Assembly: GCA_934754415.1 (NCBI GenBank)
Contig: CAKVIS010000006.1
Location: 1 to 64,000, forward strand
Length of the DNA: 64,000 bases
Source: an uncultured Bulleidia sp.
GTDB lineage: Bacteria; Bacillota_I; Bacilli_A; Erysipelotrichales; Erysipelotrichaceae
Direction: 5' to 3'
Numbering within the stretch: position 1 is the stretch's first letter; every line of letters begins with the position of its first letter. Made by a program: the position numbers and the translations under genes. Positions 33,081 through 42,695 of this stretch are shown here, piece by piece. The notes beneath the pieces were generated by a model that was not told the origin of the DNA, did no database searches, and saw only the letters and a program-made list of their open reading frames with translations.

Positions 33081-34259
33081 ATGCAGCCATCTATTACATC
33101 TGTTGCACAACGACTGTTTCCCAATCAGTATATTCGAAAATTACTATGTCCGTTTCATGAAGACCACCATCCTGGTTCTTTTCATCTTTTTGACAGAAAT
33201 AATGCCTATAAATGTTTTTCGTGCGGTGCTTTTGGACACACTGCTGATCTTGTGAAACAGGTACAGCATTGTTCAGATTCAGAAGCCTTTGCCTTTATTC
33301 ATGGTACTAAAGCAGAGAAAAAGAATAAGGTAATACATGTAAAGGAAGGGAAAGAAGAGTATTCTGCTATTTATGATATTTTTATGCAATGTTATCCTTT
33401 AAATGATCAGCATAAAAAGTATCTTCATCAAAGACATATTCAGATACATGATAAAGAATACTGTTCCATGCCACAAAGAGAGCAACTGCTGTTTTTTTTA
33501 GAGCATGTGGATCCAGAAAAACTGTATAAAGTTCCAGGATTTTACAGATACAAAGAGTCTGGACAAATTGGAATGGTGCAGCAAAAAGGCATTGGAATAG
33601 CCATTAAAGACGTTCATGGTAAAATTCAGGGAATTCAGATTCGTAAAGATATTTTGGATAGGGATGAACCAAGGTATATATGGTTTTCATCAGACTGGAT
33701 TAAAGGAAATGAGAAAGCATCCAGAGTATTGGAAGGAGGCAATTCTCCAGGGGCACCCATAGATGTACTGCCGGCTGTAAATTACAGGGAACTGGTTATT
33801 ACCGAAGGGCATTTTAAGGCGTCTCGAGTTCACGATGAGTTTCATTGTTCAGCACTCAGTGTGCAGGGAATGGGAAATTATGCGGGCATTCTGGACAGTT
33901 TGCATTTCTTAAAACCATCCTGTATCTATATTGCCTATGACAGTGATATCTGTATGAATTCCAATGTGTATGTACAACTGGAAAAGTTAGTACACCTTAT
34001 AACAGATAACAGCGAATATCCTGTGCAGATATTGGTATTTTCTTATCTTACAGGTAAAGGGATAGATGATGTTTTGAATACAGAAAATTATGCTATATAT
34101 GCAGTGCCTGCAGAGTACTATTTTGCTTTTTACAGACAGTATATTCTGTTAACAGAAAAACTGCATATGGAAAGCAGGGAAGACAAAATAGAAATTTATG
34201 AAAAGCTTGCATTAAAGACAATCTATAAAAAAGAGTTTTTAAAGAGAGAGTTCCGGTAA
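33081..34259 (+). CDS. Primase-like protein: CHC2 zinc finger plus Toprim (DUF3854-like)
   Basis: 392 residues. The N-terminus has the DNA-primase zinc finger: Cys and His in LLCPFHEDHHPGSF (about residues 22-35), then CFSC (about 44-47). The C-terminal half (from about residue 230) is Toprim-like: LVITEGHFKA, a catalytic-Glu motif, and IYIAYDSD, a DxD motif, followed by TGKGIDDVL. DnaG is about 600 residues with an RNA polymerase core and a helicase-binding tail; this protein lacks that layout and resembles primases of plasmids and integrative elements. No other replication gene is nearby. AGAGG precedes the ATG. The gene carries a metal-box promoter. Confidence 0.8.
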   Translation: MQPSITSVAQRLFPNQYIRKLLCPFHEDHHPGSFHLFDRNNAYKCFSCGAFGHTADLVKQVQHCSDSEAFAFIHGTKAEKKNKVIHVKEGKEEYSAIYDIFMQCYPLNDQHKKYLHQRHIQIHDKEYCSMPQREQLLFFLEHVDPEKLYKVPGFYRYKESGQIGMVQQKGIGIAIKDVHGKIQGIQIRKDILDRDEPRYIWFSSDWIKGNEKASRVLEGGNSPGAPIDVLPAVNYRELVITEGHFKASRVHDEFHCSALSVQGMGNYAGILDSLHFLKPSCIYIAYDSDICMNSNVYVQLEKLVHLITDNSEYPVQILVFSYLTGKGIDDVLNTENYAIYAVPAEYYFAFYRQYILLTEKLHMESREDKIEIYEKLALKTIYKKEFLKREFR

Positions 34260-34291
34260 TATAATATGTTTATAAAGAAAAAGAGGTAAGT

Positions 34292-35200
34292 ATGAAACAA
34301 TATTTAGTAATCGATGTGGGTGGCACAGCCATCAAGTATTCTCTGATGGATGAAAGCGCTGCCATCCTTGAAAAAGGAGAAGTTCCTACAGAAATTGAAA
34401 AAGGCTTAGATCATTACCTGGATACTCTGGTTTCTATCTACAAGTTGTACAAAGGTAAGGTAGAAGCTATATGTATGAGCGCTCCTGGTAAGATTGATGC
34501 CAATAAAGGTTTTTTCCATACAGGCGGTGCATTAAAATTTATTTCCAATTTTGATATGAAGACTGTTATGGAGGAAAGAACAGGAGTTCCATTCTGTGTG
34601 GAAAATGATGCAAAATCCGCAGCTCTTGCAGAACTGTGGAAAGGCTCCATGCAGGGTATTGAAAATGGGTCAGTGATTACACTGGGTACAGGAATTGGTG
34701 GAGCATTGATTTTTAATGGAAAACTGTACAGAGGTTCTACCTATGCTGCAGGGGAATTTTCCTGTGTTTCCTTAAGACTGGATATGCCATATAGTCCAAC
34801 ACGTATGTGGGCTACACAGAATGGTGTAGGAAGACTTGTAGAAGACTATGCTGAACGTATTGGAGAAGATCCTTCAACACTAAATGGAAGAATCCTGTTT
34901 ACAAAAGCTAATGAAGGCGATAAAGATGCGCTGGATGCTATTGATGCATTTACTCAGGGCATTGCGACAGGAATTCTGTCTTTACAGACAATTGTAGATG
35001 TACAAAGAGTTGCTATTGGTGGAGGAGTTTCCAAACAGCCTCTGTTAATGGAATCTCTGCATAAGCAATTGCACTCCATGTATGATCCTTACAGTGCTTT
35101 CCTGCCTGAAACTTTACCGGAAGTAGTCCCTTGTACTTTTGGTAATGATGCAAATATGATTGGTGCTTTATACCATTATCTGTATGAAGTAAAACATTAA
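34292..35200 (+). CDS. ROK family sugar kinase
   Basis: 302 residues. The phosphate-binding motif DVGGTAIKYS is at residues 7-16, ENDAKSAALAELW near residues 104-116 carries the catalytic Asp, and LGTGIGGALI near 132. The zinc-binding CxCGxxGCxE motif of glucokinases and NagC-type ROK proteins is missing; ROK beta-glucoside kinases and related enzymes also lack it. It probably phosphorylates glucose, a glucoside or an aminosugar. AAAGAGG lies before the ATG. It follows the primase-like gene by 32 bases and may be co-transcribed with it; a terminator follows. Confidence 0.9.
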   Translation: MKQYLVIDVGGTAIKYSLMDESAAILEKGEVPTEIEKGLDHYLDTLVSIYKLYKGKVEAICMSAPGKIDANKGFFHTGGALKFISNFDMKTVMEERTGVPFCVENDAKSAALAELWKGSMQGIENGSVITLGTGIGGALIFNGKLYRGSTYAAGEFSCVSLRLDMPYSPTRMWATQNGVGRLVEDYAERIGEDPSTLNGRILFTKANEGDKDALDAIDAFTQGIATGILSLQTIVDVQRVAIGGGVSKQPLLMESLHKQLHSMYDPYSAFLPETLPEVVPCTFGNDANMIGALYHYLYEVKH

Positions 35201-35231
35201 GAACAGCTTTTTACAAAGCTGCTCTTTTTTT
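35200..35231 (+). terminator. Terminator after ROK kinase
   Basis: Stem AGAACAGCTTT / AAAGCTGCTCT (one mismatch) with TTAC loop and seven T. The next gene's -10 overlaps its end. Confidence 0.85.
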
Positions 35232-35232
35232 G

Positions 35233-35241
35233 TGGTAAAGT
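35233..35241 (+). promoter_or_regulatory. Extended -10 promoter, leaderless gene
   Basis: TGG-TAAAGT (35233-35241) ends 6 bases before the ATG at 35248. No Shine-Dalgarno is present. Confidence 0.55.
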
Positions 35242-35247
35242 AGTGTC

Positions 35248-36006
35248 ATGGCAAAAACACAGGAAACACTTTCTCTGGAAGCAGCTTTATATGCACTGAG
35301 TGAAAAGAAAAGATATTACGGATGTACTGAAGTAACCATTGGATTTAAAAAAACAGGACATGGAGATGAAATAGTGGATTTTATGTCTTTGGATTCCGAT
35401 GGTATTTTTCGCTGTTATGAAATCAAAGTTTCTTACGCAGATTTGAAAACAGACAATAAGAAATCATGGTATGGTGATTACAATTATCTTGTGATTTCAG
35501 AATCCATGGCTTTACAGGATATAGACTATGATGCCTATATTCCTCCTTATACAGGTATTCTTGTTGGTGAAGATCTGCATGTGAAAAGGAAGGCAAAACA
35601 ATATCCTGTCAATGACAGAGAAATGTTGCAGATGTCTTTGTTGAGAAGTGTTTATTGGAAAATGTTGCAATATAAAAAAGCAGGAAATCTGGATGACAGG
35701 AAAGCATTAATGAAACAGCTTGAAGAGACACAGAAAGAGTTTGCTTCTTATACACAGAAGGTAGACAGAAAAATGTGGACAGTTACAGATTATGAACATT
35801 ACTATGCTTTAAATCATCAGTTGCCATTTTTTGATCTTGAACAACAGGTTAAAGAGGAAAGAAAACAATACTTTTTACGTGATAAGCAGGATTTTCACTG
35901 GATTAAAGAAAAAACATATACCTGTCCAATATGCGGATACAGACAGGAAAAAGAAACTAATTTCTGTCCACAATGCGGTACGGATTTACGAGAGCTTTGC
36001 AAATAA
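35248..36006 (+). CDS. Putative PD-(D/E)XK-type nuclease with C-terminal zinc ribbon
   Basis: 252 residues. The N-terminal ~110 residues resemble MmcB-like DNA-repair/nuclease folds: an acidic VDFMSLDSDG strand, then EIKVSYADLKTD, which has the E-x-K of the PD-(D/E)XK core. A charged helical region lies between (about 125-215). The C-terminus (from about 228) is a Cys4 zinc ribbon, CPIC...CPQC. The combination suggests DNA or RNA cleavage or repair. It is a single gene with an apparently leaderless start. The family assignment rests on motif pattern only. Confidence 0.6.
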   Translation: MAKTQETLSLEAALYALSEKKRYYGCTEVTIGFKKTGHGDEIVDFMSLDSDGIFRCYEIKVSYADLKTDNKKSWYGDYNYLVISESMALQDIDYDAYIPPYTGILVGEDLHVKRKAKQYPVNDREMLQMSLLRSVYWKMLQYKKAGNLDDRKALMKQLEETQKEFASYTQKVDRKMWTVTDYEHYYALNHQLPFFDLEQQVKEERKQYFLRDKQDFHWIKEKTYTCPICGYRQEKETNFCPQCGTDLRELCK

Positions 36007-36018
36007 AGCTCTTTTTTT
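35991..36018 (+). terminator. Terminator of the nuclease-like gene
   Basis: An 8-bp perfect stem AGAGCTTT / AAAGCTCT with GCAAAT loop and T-run, overlapping the stop codon region. Confidence 0.88.
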
Positions 36019-36024
36019 ATGTTT

Positions 36025-36093
36025 TTTACAAATGTTTAACATACAAAGTTGATTTTACACATATTTTGCAATTGCTTTTTACGGGATTTAACA
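36025..36093 (+). promoter_or_regulatory. Possible Pho box array before pstS
   Basis: Hexamers close to the Bacillota Pho-box TT(A/T)ACA occur at 36025-36030, 36036-36041 (11 bp apart, the expected period), 36054-36059 and 36088-36093. A weak -10 lies near 36100-36110. They suggest PhoP/PhoB activation under phosphate limitation. The spacing of the last two does not follow the 11-bp period. Confidence 0.4.
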
Positions 36094-36139
36094 CAGGAAA
36101 TATATCTTATCTGTGTACCAAGGAGGAAAGATACGGTAT

Positions 36140-37042
36140 ATGAACTCAAAGAAAATTTTAGCAGGTGTATTAGCACTTGCTACATTAGCTGGATGTGGAG
36201 GGACATCCTCAGACACAACAACAGACAAAACTGAAGCAGAAAAAGCTTCTGGAGATTCTCTTTCAGGAACAGTAACAGCTTCCGGTTCCAGTGCTTTATT
36301 ACCATTGGCTCAGGCTGCTGCAGACAAATTTATGGAATCTAATCCAGATCTGGTTATCACAGTCAATGGTGGTGGATCTGGTGAAGGCTTAAAACAGGTA
36401 GCAGATGGAAGTGTAGATATCGGTAACTCTGATGTCAGTGCAGAAGAGAAACTGGATGCTGATGTCGCAAAGACATTAACAGATCATGAAGTAGCTATTG
36501 TAGCTATGGCTCCTGTAGTTAACAAAGACTTAGGTATCACATCATTAACAACAGATCAGTTAGTATCTATTTTTACAGGTAAGGTTACTAACTGGAAAGA
36601 TGTAGGCGGACCTGATGAAGAAATTCTTCTGGTTACAAGACCAAGTTCTTCCGGAACAAGAGCTACTTTCAAGAAGTGGGCTTTAAATGGTGAAGAAGAA
36701 GCCAGCAATGAAGCTCTTGAAACAGATGACTCTGGTACATTAGTACAGACAGTCAGCACAAATAAAGGTGCTATTGGGTATGTTGCATTAAGTTATCTTG
36801 TAAATAACACAGATGTTCAGGCAGTTGCTATTGACGGTGTTGAACCAACTCTTGAAAATGCATATTCCGGTGAGTATAAAGTATGGTCTTATGAACATAT
36901 GTATACAAATGGAGAAGGTTCTAAAGAAGCACAGGCATTCATCGAATATATGTGTGGTGATGAATTTGCTTCTGAAATAGAAAAGATGGGCTATGGTGTC
37001 GTATCGAAGTTAAGCGACAAAGCAGTAAGCTCACATAAATAA
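36140..37042 (+). CDS. pstS: Phosphate ABC transporter, substrate-binding lipoprotein
   Basis: A 300-residue binding protein. Signal peptide with lipobox LAGC (Cys near residue 19), then a type II periplasmic fold: SGSSALLPLAQ near 50 and the phosphate-contact segment RPSSSGTRATF near 173. It captures orthophosphate outside the cell for the Pst transporter. The ATG at 36140 has AGGAGG upstream; the longer in-frame ATG at 36113 has none. First gene of pstSCAB-phoU. A GC-rich hairpin without T-run lies just downstream. Confidence 0.95.
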   Translation: MNSKKILAGVLALATLAGCGGTSSDTTTDKTEAEKASGDSLSGTVTASGSSALLPLAQAAADKFMESNPDLVITVNGGGSGEGLKQVADGSVDIGNSDVSAEEKLDADVAKTLTDHEVAIVAMAPVVNKDLGITSLTTDQLVSIFTGKVTNWKDVGGPDEEILLVTRPSSSGTRATFKKWALNGEEEASNEALETDDSGTLVQTVSTNKGAIGYVALSYLVNNTDVQAVAIDGVEPTLENAYSGEYKVWSYEHMYTNGEGSKEAQAFIEYMCGDEFASEIEKMGYGVVSKLSDKAVSSHK

Positions 37043-37067
37043 GTTAAAAGCATAAAGAAATCAGACA

Positions 37068-37088
37068 ATGCCGGGGTAATCCCGGCAT
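37068..37088 (+). other. Intercistronic hairpin pstS-pstC
   Basis: An 8-bp GC-rich stem ATGCCGGG / CCCGGCAT with GTAAT loop and no T-run. Such hairpins often stabilise the highly expressed pstS message or reduce read-through into pstC. Confidence 0.7.
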
Positions 37089-37107
37089 ATGTTCTGTAGG
37101 AGAAGGT

Positions 37108-38016
37108 ATGGATGTATTTACTCAAAAAATGGTAAAACAGGATAAAGCCATGAAAGTGGTCTATACAGTATGTGGTTTGCTGATAATTGCTATCACTGTA
37201 GCAATCGGTGCTTTCCTTCTTTTTAAGGGATGCGGCACATTTACAACAGCAGGTCACTCTGTTACAGAATTTCTGTTTTCCTCTCAATGGGCTCCTAAAG
37301 ATTCTTCCTCTGAGTTCGGAGGACAGGTTGGAGCACTGGTATATATTGCAGGATCCCTTTTGACATGCGGGCTGGCATTGGTTATCTGCATTCCGTTTTC
37401 TGTAGGATCAGCCGTATTCTTATCTGAAATTAATCCTAAACTGGGAGAAAAGATCTTCAGACCTGCAGTGGAAATCTATGTTGGTATTCCAAGTGTGGTA
37501 TATGGGTGGATTGGTCTTACGGTTCTTGTTCCGTTTATCAGAGATGTCTTTCATGCAAAGATGGGTGGCTTCTCTGTATTGGCAGCGTCTATTGTTCTTG
37601 CGGTAATGATTTTTCCTACCATCACTACTGTTGCTGCAGATGCTATTAAGTCTGTGCCTGAAGGATACAGAGAAGCTGCGTATGGTATGGGTTCTACAAG
37701 ATGGCAGGTTATCAGACATGTTGTTCTACCATCAGCTTTCTCAGGTATTGCCACAGGTGTCATCCTGGGGCTTGCTCGAGCAATAGGTGAGGCACTTGCA
37801 GTTGCCATGGTAATCGGTAAAACAAGAAGTTTCCCGAAGAATCTTCTTTCCCCGACAAATAATCTGACTGCAGCTATTGCTTCGGATATGGGAAATACTG
37901 CTAATGGTGGCGAACATAATATGGCTTTATGGACAATGGCATTATTGCTGTATTTGATTTCCATTACATTAATCTTCATTATTCATAAGATGTCACATAA
38001 AGGAGAAAAAGCATGA
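37108..38016 (+). CDS. pstC: Phosphate ABC transporter permease PstC
   Basis: 302 residues, six membrane helices. It carries the EAA-type loop (EGYREAAYGMGSTRWQVIRHVVLPSAF, split, about 185-212) that docks on PstB, and the family end with AMVIGKT. It forms the channel with PstA. The next gene overlaps its stop by 4 bases (ATGA). Confidence 0.96.
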   Translation: MDVFTQKMVKQDKAMKVVYTVCGLLIIAITVAIGAFLLFKGCGTFTTAGHSVTEFLFSSQWAPKDSSSEFGGQVGALVYIAGSLLTCGLALVICIPFSVGSAVFLSEINPKLGEKIFRPAVEIYVGIPSVVYGWIGLTVLVPFIRDVFHAKMGGFSVLAASIVLAVMIFPTITTVAADAIKSVPEGYREAAYGMGSTRWQVIRHVVLPSAFSGIATGVILGLARAIGEALAVAMVIGKTRSFPKNLLSPTNNLTAAIASDMGNTANGGEHNMALWTMALLLYLISITLIFIIHKMSHKGEKA

Positions 38017-38939
38017 GTATATTGGAAAATCAGGAAATGCTGAGTGAGGATACTGAAGCTAAAGTAATCCGTCATGCACGTCTTGCAGACAGAATCATGA
38101 CTGGTGTATTCAGTTTTGCCGGATGGTTTATGTTGCTGTTCCTTATTCTATTAACAGGATATATTTTAATAACTGGTTTCATGGATTTTGATCCTGTATT
38201 TCTCTCTGCCTCAAAGAATGGTATTCTGAATCAGCTGTTTAACACTGTGTATCTGGTCATATTATCTCTCATCATTTCTGTACCGTTAGGTATCGGAGCA
38301 GGGGTGTATCTTGCAGAATATGCAAAACCAGGAAGACTGCTGAATTTTCTTCAGATTTCCATTGAATCTTTATCCTCTCTGCCAAGTATTGTTATAGGAT
38401 TGTTTGGATATCTTGTCTTTATTCTTATGACAGGAATGAAATGGAATTTATTTGCAGGGTCTCTGGCTGTTTCCATACTGTCTTTACCGTTGATTACAAC
38501 CGAAACAAATTCGGCCATTCGTTCACTTCCAAAAGAATATAAGGAAGGTTCTCTTGCAACAGGTGCAACCCTTGCTCAGACAATCAAACACGTATTGTTA
38601 CCTGCTGCAATGCCACAGATTTTAACAGGTGTCATCATGGCTGCAGGAAGAGGATTCGGTGAAGCAGCTGCACTTCTTTATACAAGTGGACAGTCTACGG
38701 TTATTAACTGGTCTAACTGGAACCTTACTTCTCCAACCTGTCCTTTGAATCCTTTCAGAGCAGGTGAAACATTATCCTTACACATCTGGGTAATGAGAAC
38801 AGAAGGTTCTTTAAATCCTAATGCTACGGCAATTGCCACATTTTCCTCGGCTATCCTTGTCTTATTAACATTGTCATTCTCTGTAATTACCAGAAGGATG
38901 TCCGATCGTATACAGAAAAAGAATCAGAAAGGCTCTTAA
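38013..38939 (+). CDS. pstA: Phosphate ABC transporter permease PstA
   Basis: 308 residues, six membrane helices. The EAA-type loop is near KEGSLATGATLAQTIKHVLLPAAMP (split, about 178-203), followed by GRGFGEAAAL. It pairs with PstC. Overlaps pstC by 4 bases and is 3 bases from pstB. Confidence 0.96.
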   Translation: MSILENQEMLSEDTEAKVIRHARLADRIMTGVFSFAGWFMLLFLILLTGYILITGFMDFDPVFLSASKNGILNQLFNTVYLVILSLIISVPLGIGAGVYLAEYAKPGRLLNFLQISIESLSSLPSIVIGLFGYLVFILMTGMKWNLFAGSLAVSILSLPLITTETNSAIRSLPKEYKEGSLATGATLAQTIKHVLLPAAMPQILTGVIMAAGRGFGEAAALLYTSGQSTVINWSNWNLTSPTCPLNPFRAGETLSLHIWVMRTEGSLNPNATAIATFSSAILVLLTLSFSVITRRMSDRIQKKNQKGS

Positions 38940-38942
38940 GGT

Positions 38943-39695
<753 letters not shown>

Positions 39696-39700
39696 TACTT

Positions 39701-40351
39701 ATGCGTAATCGTTTTGATACTCAGTTGGAACATTTAAACGAGTCCATGAAAGAAATGGGCATTCTTTGTGAAGACTCTATAGGCAATGCTATTGATTCTT
39801 TAATGGATGGTAATGTCAAAAAGGCACAGAAGGTTCTTGGAAATGTTGTTTCCATTTCCAGAAAAGAAAGAGAAATTGAAGGAATCTGTCTCAAACTTCT
39901 CATGCAACAACAACCTGTAGCTACAGATTTAAGAGTTATTTCTTCTGCATTAAAAATGGTTTCGGATTTGGAAAGAATCGGTGATCAGTCAGGGGATATT
40001 GCAGAAATTGTAGTCACTGAAAGCCTTTCTGCAGCCAATGATATTCTTAACCTGCAGGAAATGGCTAATGCAGTCAGTGCCATGGTGAAAGATGCTATTA
40101 ATGCCTTTGTGGATAAAGATGAAACTTTGGCGAAATCTGTAATTCAATGTGATGATATTGTTGACACTTGTTTTGTAGAAGCTAAAAAGAAACTGATAGA
40201 GATTTTCTCTGGTAAAGAAGTGAATATGGAATATGCACTGGATTTACTGATGATTGCCAAGTATTTTGAAAGAATTGGTGATCATTGTGTCAATATCGCA
40301 CAATGGGTACTATTCTCCATTACCGGTGTTCGTGAAGGAAATACAAATTGA
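39701..40351 (+). CDS. phoU: Phosphate transport system regulator PhoU
   Basis: 216 residues, an all-helical protein with two PhoU repeats: one around residues 15-95 with LLMQQQPVATDLRVI and SDLERIGDQ, the second with LLMIAKYFERIGDHCVNIA near 188. It damps Pst activity and PhoR signalling. The ATG at 39701 begins MRNRFD, the usual family start; an in-frame TTG at 39692 overlaps pstB and is closer to the AGGAAGG site, so it remains possible. Last gene of the operon. Confidence 0.95.
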   Translation: MRNRFDTQLEHLNESMKEMGILCEDSIGNAIDSLMDGNVKKAQKVLGNVVSISRKEREIEGICLKLLMQQQPVATDLRVISSALKMVSDLERIGDQSGDIAEIVVTESLSAANDILNLQEMANAVSAMVKDAINAFVDKDETLAKSVIQCDDIVDTCFVEAKKKLIEIFSGKEVNMEYALDLLMIAKYFERIGDHCVNIAQWVLFSITGVREGNTN

Positions 40352-40362
40352 CCCTCTCCTAT

Positions 40363-40390
40363 ATACGGCTTGAAAAAGCTGTATTTTTTT
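40363..40390 (+). terminator. Terminator of pst-phoU operon
   Basis: A 9-bp stem ATACGGCTT / AAGCTGTAT (one G-U) with GAAA tetraloop and seven T. Confidence 0.9.
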
Positions 40391-40433
40391 ATGCCTTTCA
40401 GTTAAGATGAATGCATATATACAGAGGTGAAAT

Positions 40434-41366
40434 ATGGGAATTGTTGTTTTTGGGGCTACACTTGTGGATATCAAGGGATATCCTTTTGGTAAGTATGTCC
40501 CTACAGGTAGAAATGCAGGAAATGTGGTGCAGGTACATGGGGGTGTCAGCAGAAATGCAGTAGAGGATATTGCCAATGTGGAATTAAGACCAACCTATGT
40601 TTCTGTATTGGATCATTCTGGTATAAGTCAGGAAATCGTGGAAAAACTGAAAAGACATAAAGTTGAGACAAAATATATACGCTATACAGATACAGGTCTT
40701 GGTAAATGGCTGGCAATCTTTAACAGAGAAGGGGATGTAGTCGGTTCTATTTCACAAAGACCGGATCTTTCTGAAATTAAGATTACTTTGCAGGAATATG
40801 GAGAAGAAATTTTCGAAAATGCAGACAGTATTGTTGTGGAAATTGATATGGATGCGGATATTTTAAAAACCATCTTCCAGCTTGCTGAAAAATATCATAA
40901 AAAAGTATTTGCGATTGTTTCCAATATGTCTATTGCCATGGAAAGAAGAGATTTAATGAAACAGACGGATTGTGTGGTTTGTAATCAGGAAGAGGCAGGT
41001 TTGCTGTTCTCTGAAGATTACAGCAATCTTTCTCCATCAGAACTTGCTGAAATCATTGATGAAAAAGTAGAACAGGCACAGTTTACAAGAATGGTTGTTA
41101 CCATGGGAGAACAAGGTGCCGTCTATGCAGAAAAACATGAAGATTATGGTACGATTCCTGCTAAAAAGACAATTGTACAGGATACTACGGGGTGCGGAGA
41201 TGCTTTCTTTTCAGGTGTATGTATCGGACTGACTTATGGAAAGAGTTTAAAGGAATCCTGCGAAATAGGTACAAGACTGGCCTCAAGTGTCATTGCTACA
41301 AAAGAGAATGTGTGCCCGAGATTTTTGCCGAGTGAATTTAATCTGGATGTGGAAGTAGAAAAGTGA
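40434..41366 (+). CDS. PfkB family carbohydrate kinase
   Basis: A 310-residue ribokinase-like enzyme. The N-terminal sugar-binding GG motif lies near QVHGGVSRNAVEDIANV (residues 31-47). The catalytic-base motif DTTGCGDAFFSG is near residues 246-257, a slight change from DTxGAGD. The substrate could be a nucleoside, adenosine-like or ketose compound; not told from sequence. AGAGG precedes the ATG. It is flanked by terminators and so is a single-gene unit. Confidence 0.88.
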   Translation: MGIVVFGATLVDIKGYPFGKYVPTGRNAGNVVQVHGGVSRNAVEDIANVELRPTYVSVLDHSGISQEIVEKLKRHKVETKYIRYTDTGLGKWLAIFNREGDVVGSISQRPDLSEIKITLQEYGEEIFENADSIVVEIDMDADILKTIFQLAEKYHKKVFAIVSNMSIAMERRDLMKQTDCVVCNQEEAGLLFSEDYSNLSPSELAEIIDEKVEQAQFTRMVVTMGEQGAVYAEKHEDYGTIPAKKTIVQDTTGCGDAFFSGVCIGLTYGKSLKESCEIGTRLASSVIATKENVCPRFLPSEFNLDVEVEK

Positions 41367-41386
41367 TGGATGCCATCGCTTTTTTT
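41362..41386 (+). terminator. Terminator of PfkB kinase gene
   Basis: An 8-bp stem AGTGATGG / CCATCGCT (one G-U) with ATG loop, then T-run. The stop codon lies inside it. Confidence 0.85.
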
Positions 41387-41472
41387 ATGAAATCTTACAT
41401 AATTCTTACATTCTTTCTTTTCACTTGTTAAAAAATGAGCATATAATAGTAAATGTTTGAAAGGATGTTTAT

Positions 41473-42585
41473 ATGTCAGAAAACAAGATCTATCACATCC
41501 TGGTAATTAATCCAGGCAGTACCAGTACAAAAATCGCAGTTTTTGAAAATGAGAAATGTACATTATCCAGAAGTGTATTCCATGATTCTTCAGAATTATT
41601 AAAATACCCGACTATCAATGATCAGCTGAACTATCGTATGCATGTCATTCGTCAGTTCTTAAAAGATTCCAAAGTGGATCTGCATCATATTGATGCAGTT
41701 GTAGGCAGAGGAGGACCATGTTATGCATGTGAAAGCGGCTGTTATGTTATTGATGAAAAGCTGATTGAAGACACAAGAGATGTGAAAGGTCATTTCTATC
41801 ATAGCTCCATGTTAGGTGTTCAGATGGCTTATGAATTTCAGCAGAGATACGGTGGTATTGCCTTAATGGTAGATGCTCCTGTAGTCGATGAACTTTGTGA
41901 TGAAGCACGTATTACCGGTGTGAAGGGTGTTTACAGAAGAGCTACGGCACATGTATTAAATGCCAAGGAAACCGCAAGAAGATATGCAGCTTCCATTGGT
42001 AAAACCTATGAAGATTTAAATTTGATTGTTGCACATATTGATGGGGGTATTTCCATTACAGCGCATAAACACGGTCGTATGATCGATGGTAATGATGCAG
42101 GTGGAGGTGAAGGTCCGTTCACTCCTACAAGAATGGGTTCTATGGCTGTTACAGATGTTCTGGATTATCTGTTTGATAAAGATCCATCTGAAGTAAGAAA
42201 GCTGTGTTCTCAGGCAGGTGGTCTTTCTTCCTGGTTTGATACAAGTGATGCTCCAAGTATTTACTACGACAGAGTCAGAAAAGGAGATAAGGAAGCTGAA
42301 AGAGTATGGACCGCCATGCTGTATAACTGCAATAAATGGATCTGTATGATGGCTGCTCCTTTACAGGGAAAAGTGGATGCTATCCTATTGACTGGAGGCC
42401 TTTTAAGAGTCCCTGGTGTTGTGGATTATGTAAAACAGGGATGTGAATGGATTGCTCCAATCACTGCATTCCCTGGAGAATTTGAACATGAATCCATGGT
42501 GGAACATGCTATTGCAGTACTGGATGGAAAATTAACACCTAAAAAGTATACAGGTAAACCTGTATGGGATGGATTTAAGGACTAA
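41473..42585 (+). CDS. buk: Butyrate kinase
   Basis: A 370-residue acetokinase-family enzyme that makes butyrate and ATP from butyryl phosphate. Motifs include NPGSTSTKIAVF (residues 13-24), the GRGG of VVGRGGPC near 78, AHIDGGISITAH near 192-203, and LTGGLLR near 315. It lacks the usual neighbour ptb (phosphotransbutyrylase), which must lie elsewhere. It could also act on branched-chain acyl phosphates. AAAGGATG lies before the ATG; a TATAAT-like box is near 41440. Confidence 0.95.
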   Translation: MSENKIYHILVINPGSTSTKIAVFENEKCTLSRSVFHDSSELLKYPTINDQLNYRMHVIRQFLKDSKVDLHHIDAVVGRGGPCYACESGCYVIDEKLIEDTRDVKGHFYHSSMLGVQMAYEFQQRYGGIALMVDAPVVDELCDEARITGVKGVYRRATAHVLNAKETARRYAASIGKTYEDLNLIVAHIDGGISITAHKHGRMIDGNDAGGGEGPFTPTRMGSMAVTDVLDYLFDKDPSEVRKLCSQAGGLSSWFDTSDAPSIYYDRVRKGDKEAERVWTAMLYNCNKWICMMAAPLQGKVDAILLTGGLLRVPGVVDYVKQGCEWIAPITAFPGEFEHESMVEHAIAVLDGKLTPKKYTGKPVWDGFKD

Positions 42586-42610
42586 GGGCTGTATTTCAGC
42601 TCTTTTTTTT
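42585..42610 (+). terminator. Terminator of buk
   Basis: Stem AGGGCTG / CAGCTCT (one G-U) with TATTT loop and seven or more T. Confidence 0.85.
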
Positions 42611-42695
42611 GATTCTTTTTCAAATAAAAACTGTATTTGCTATATAATAAACATGTTGTTTTTACAAAAAAAAGAAAGAAATCGAGGAGTGGGGA

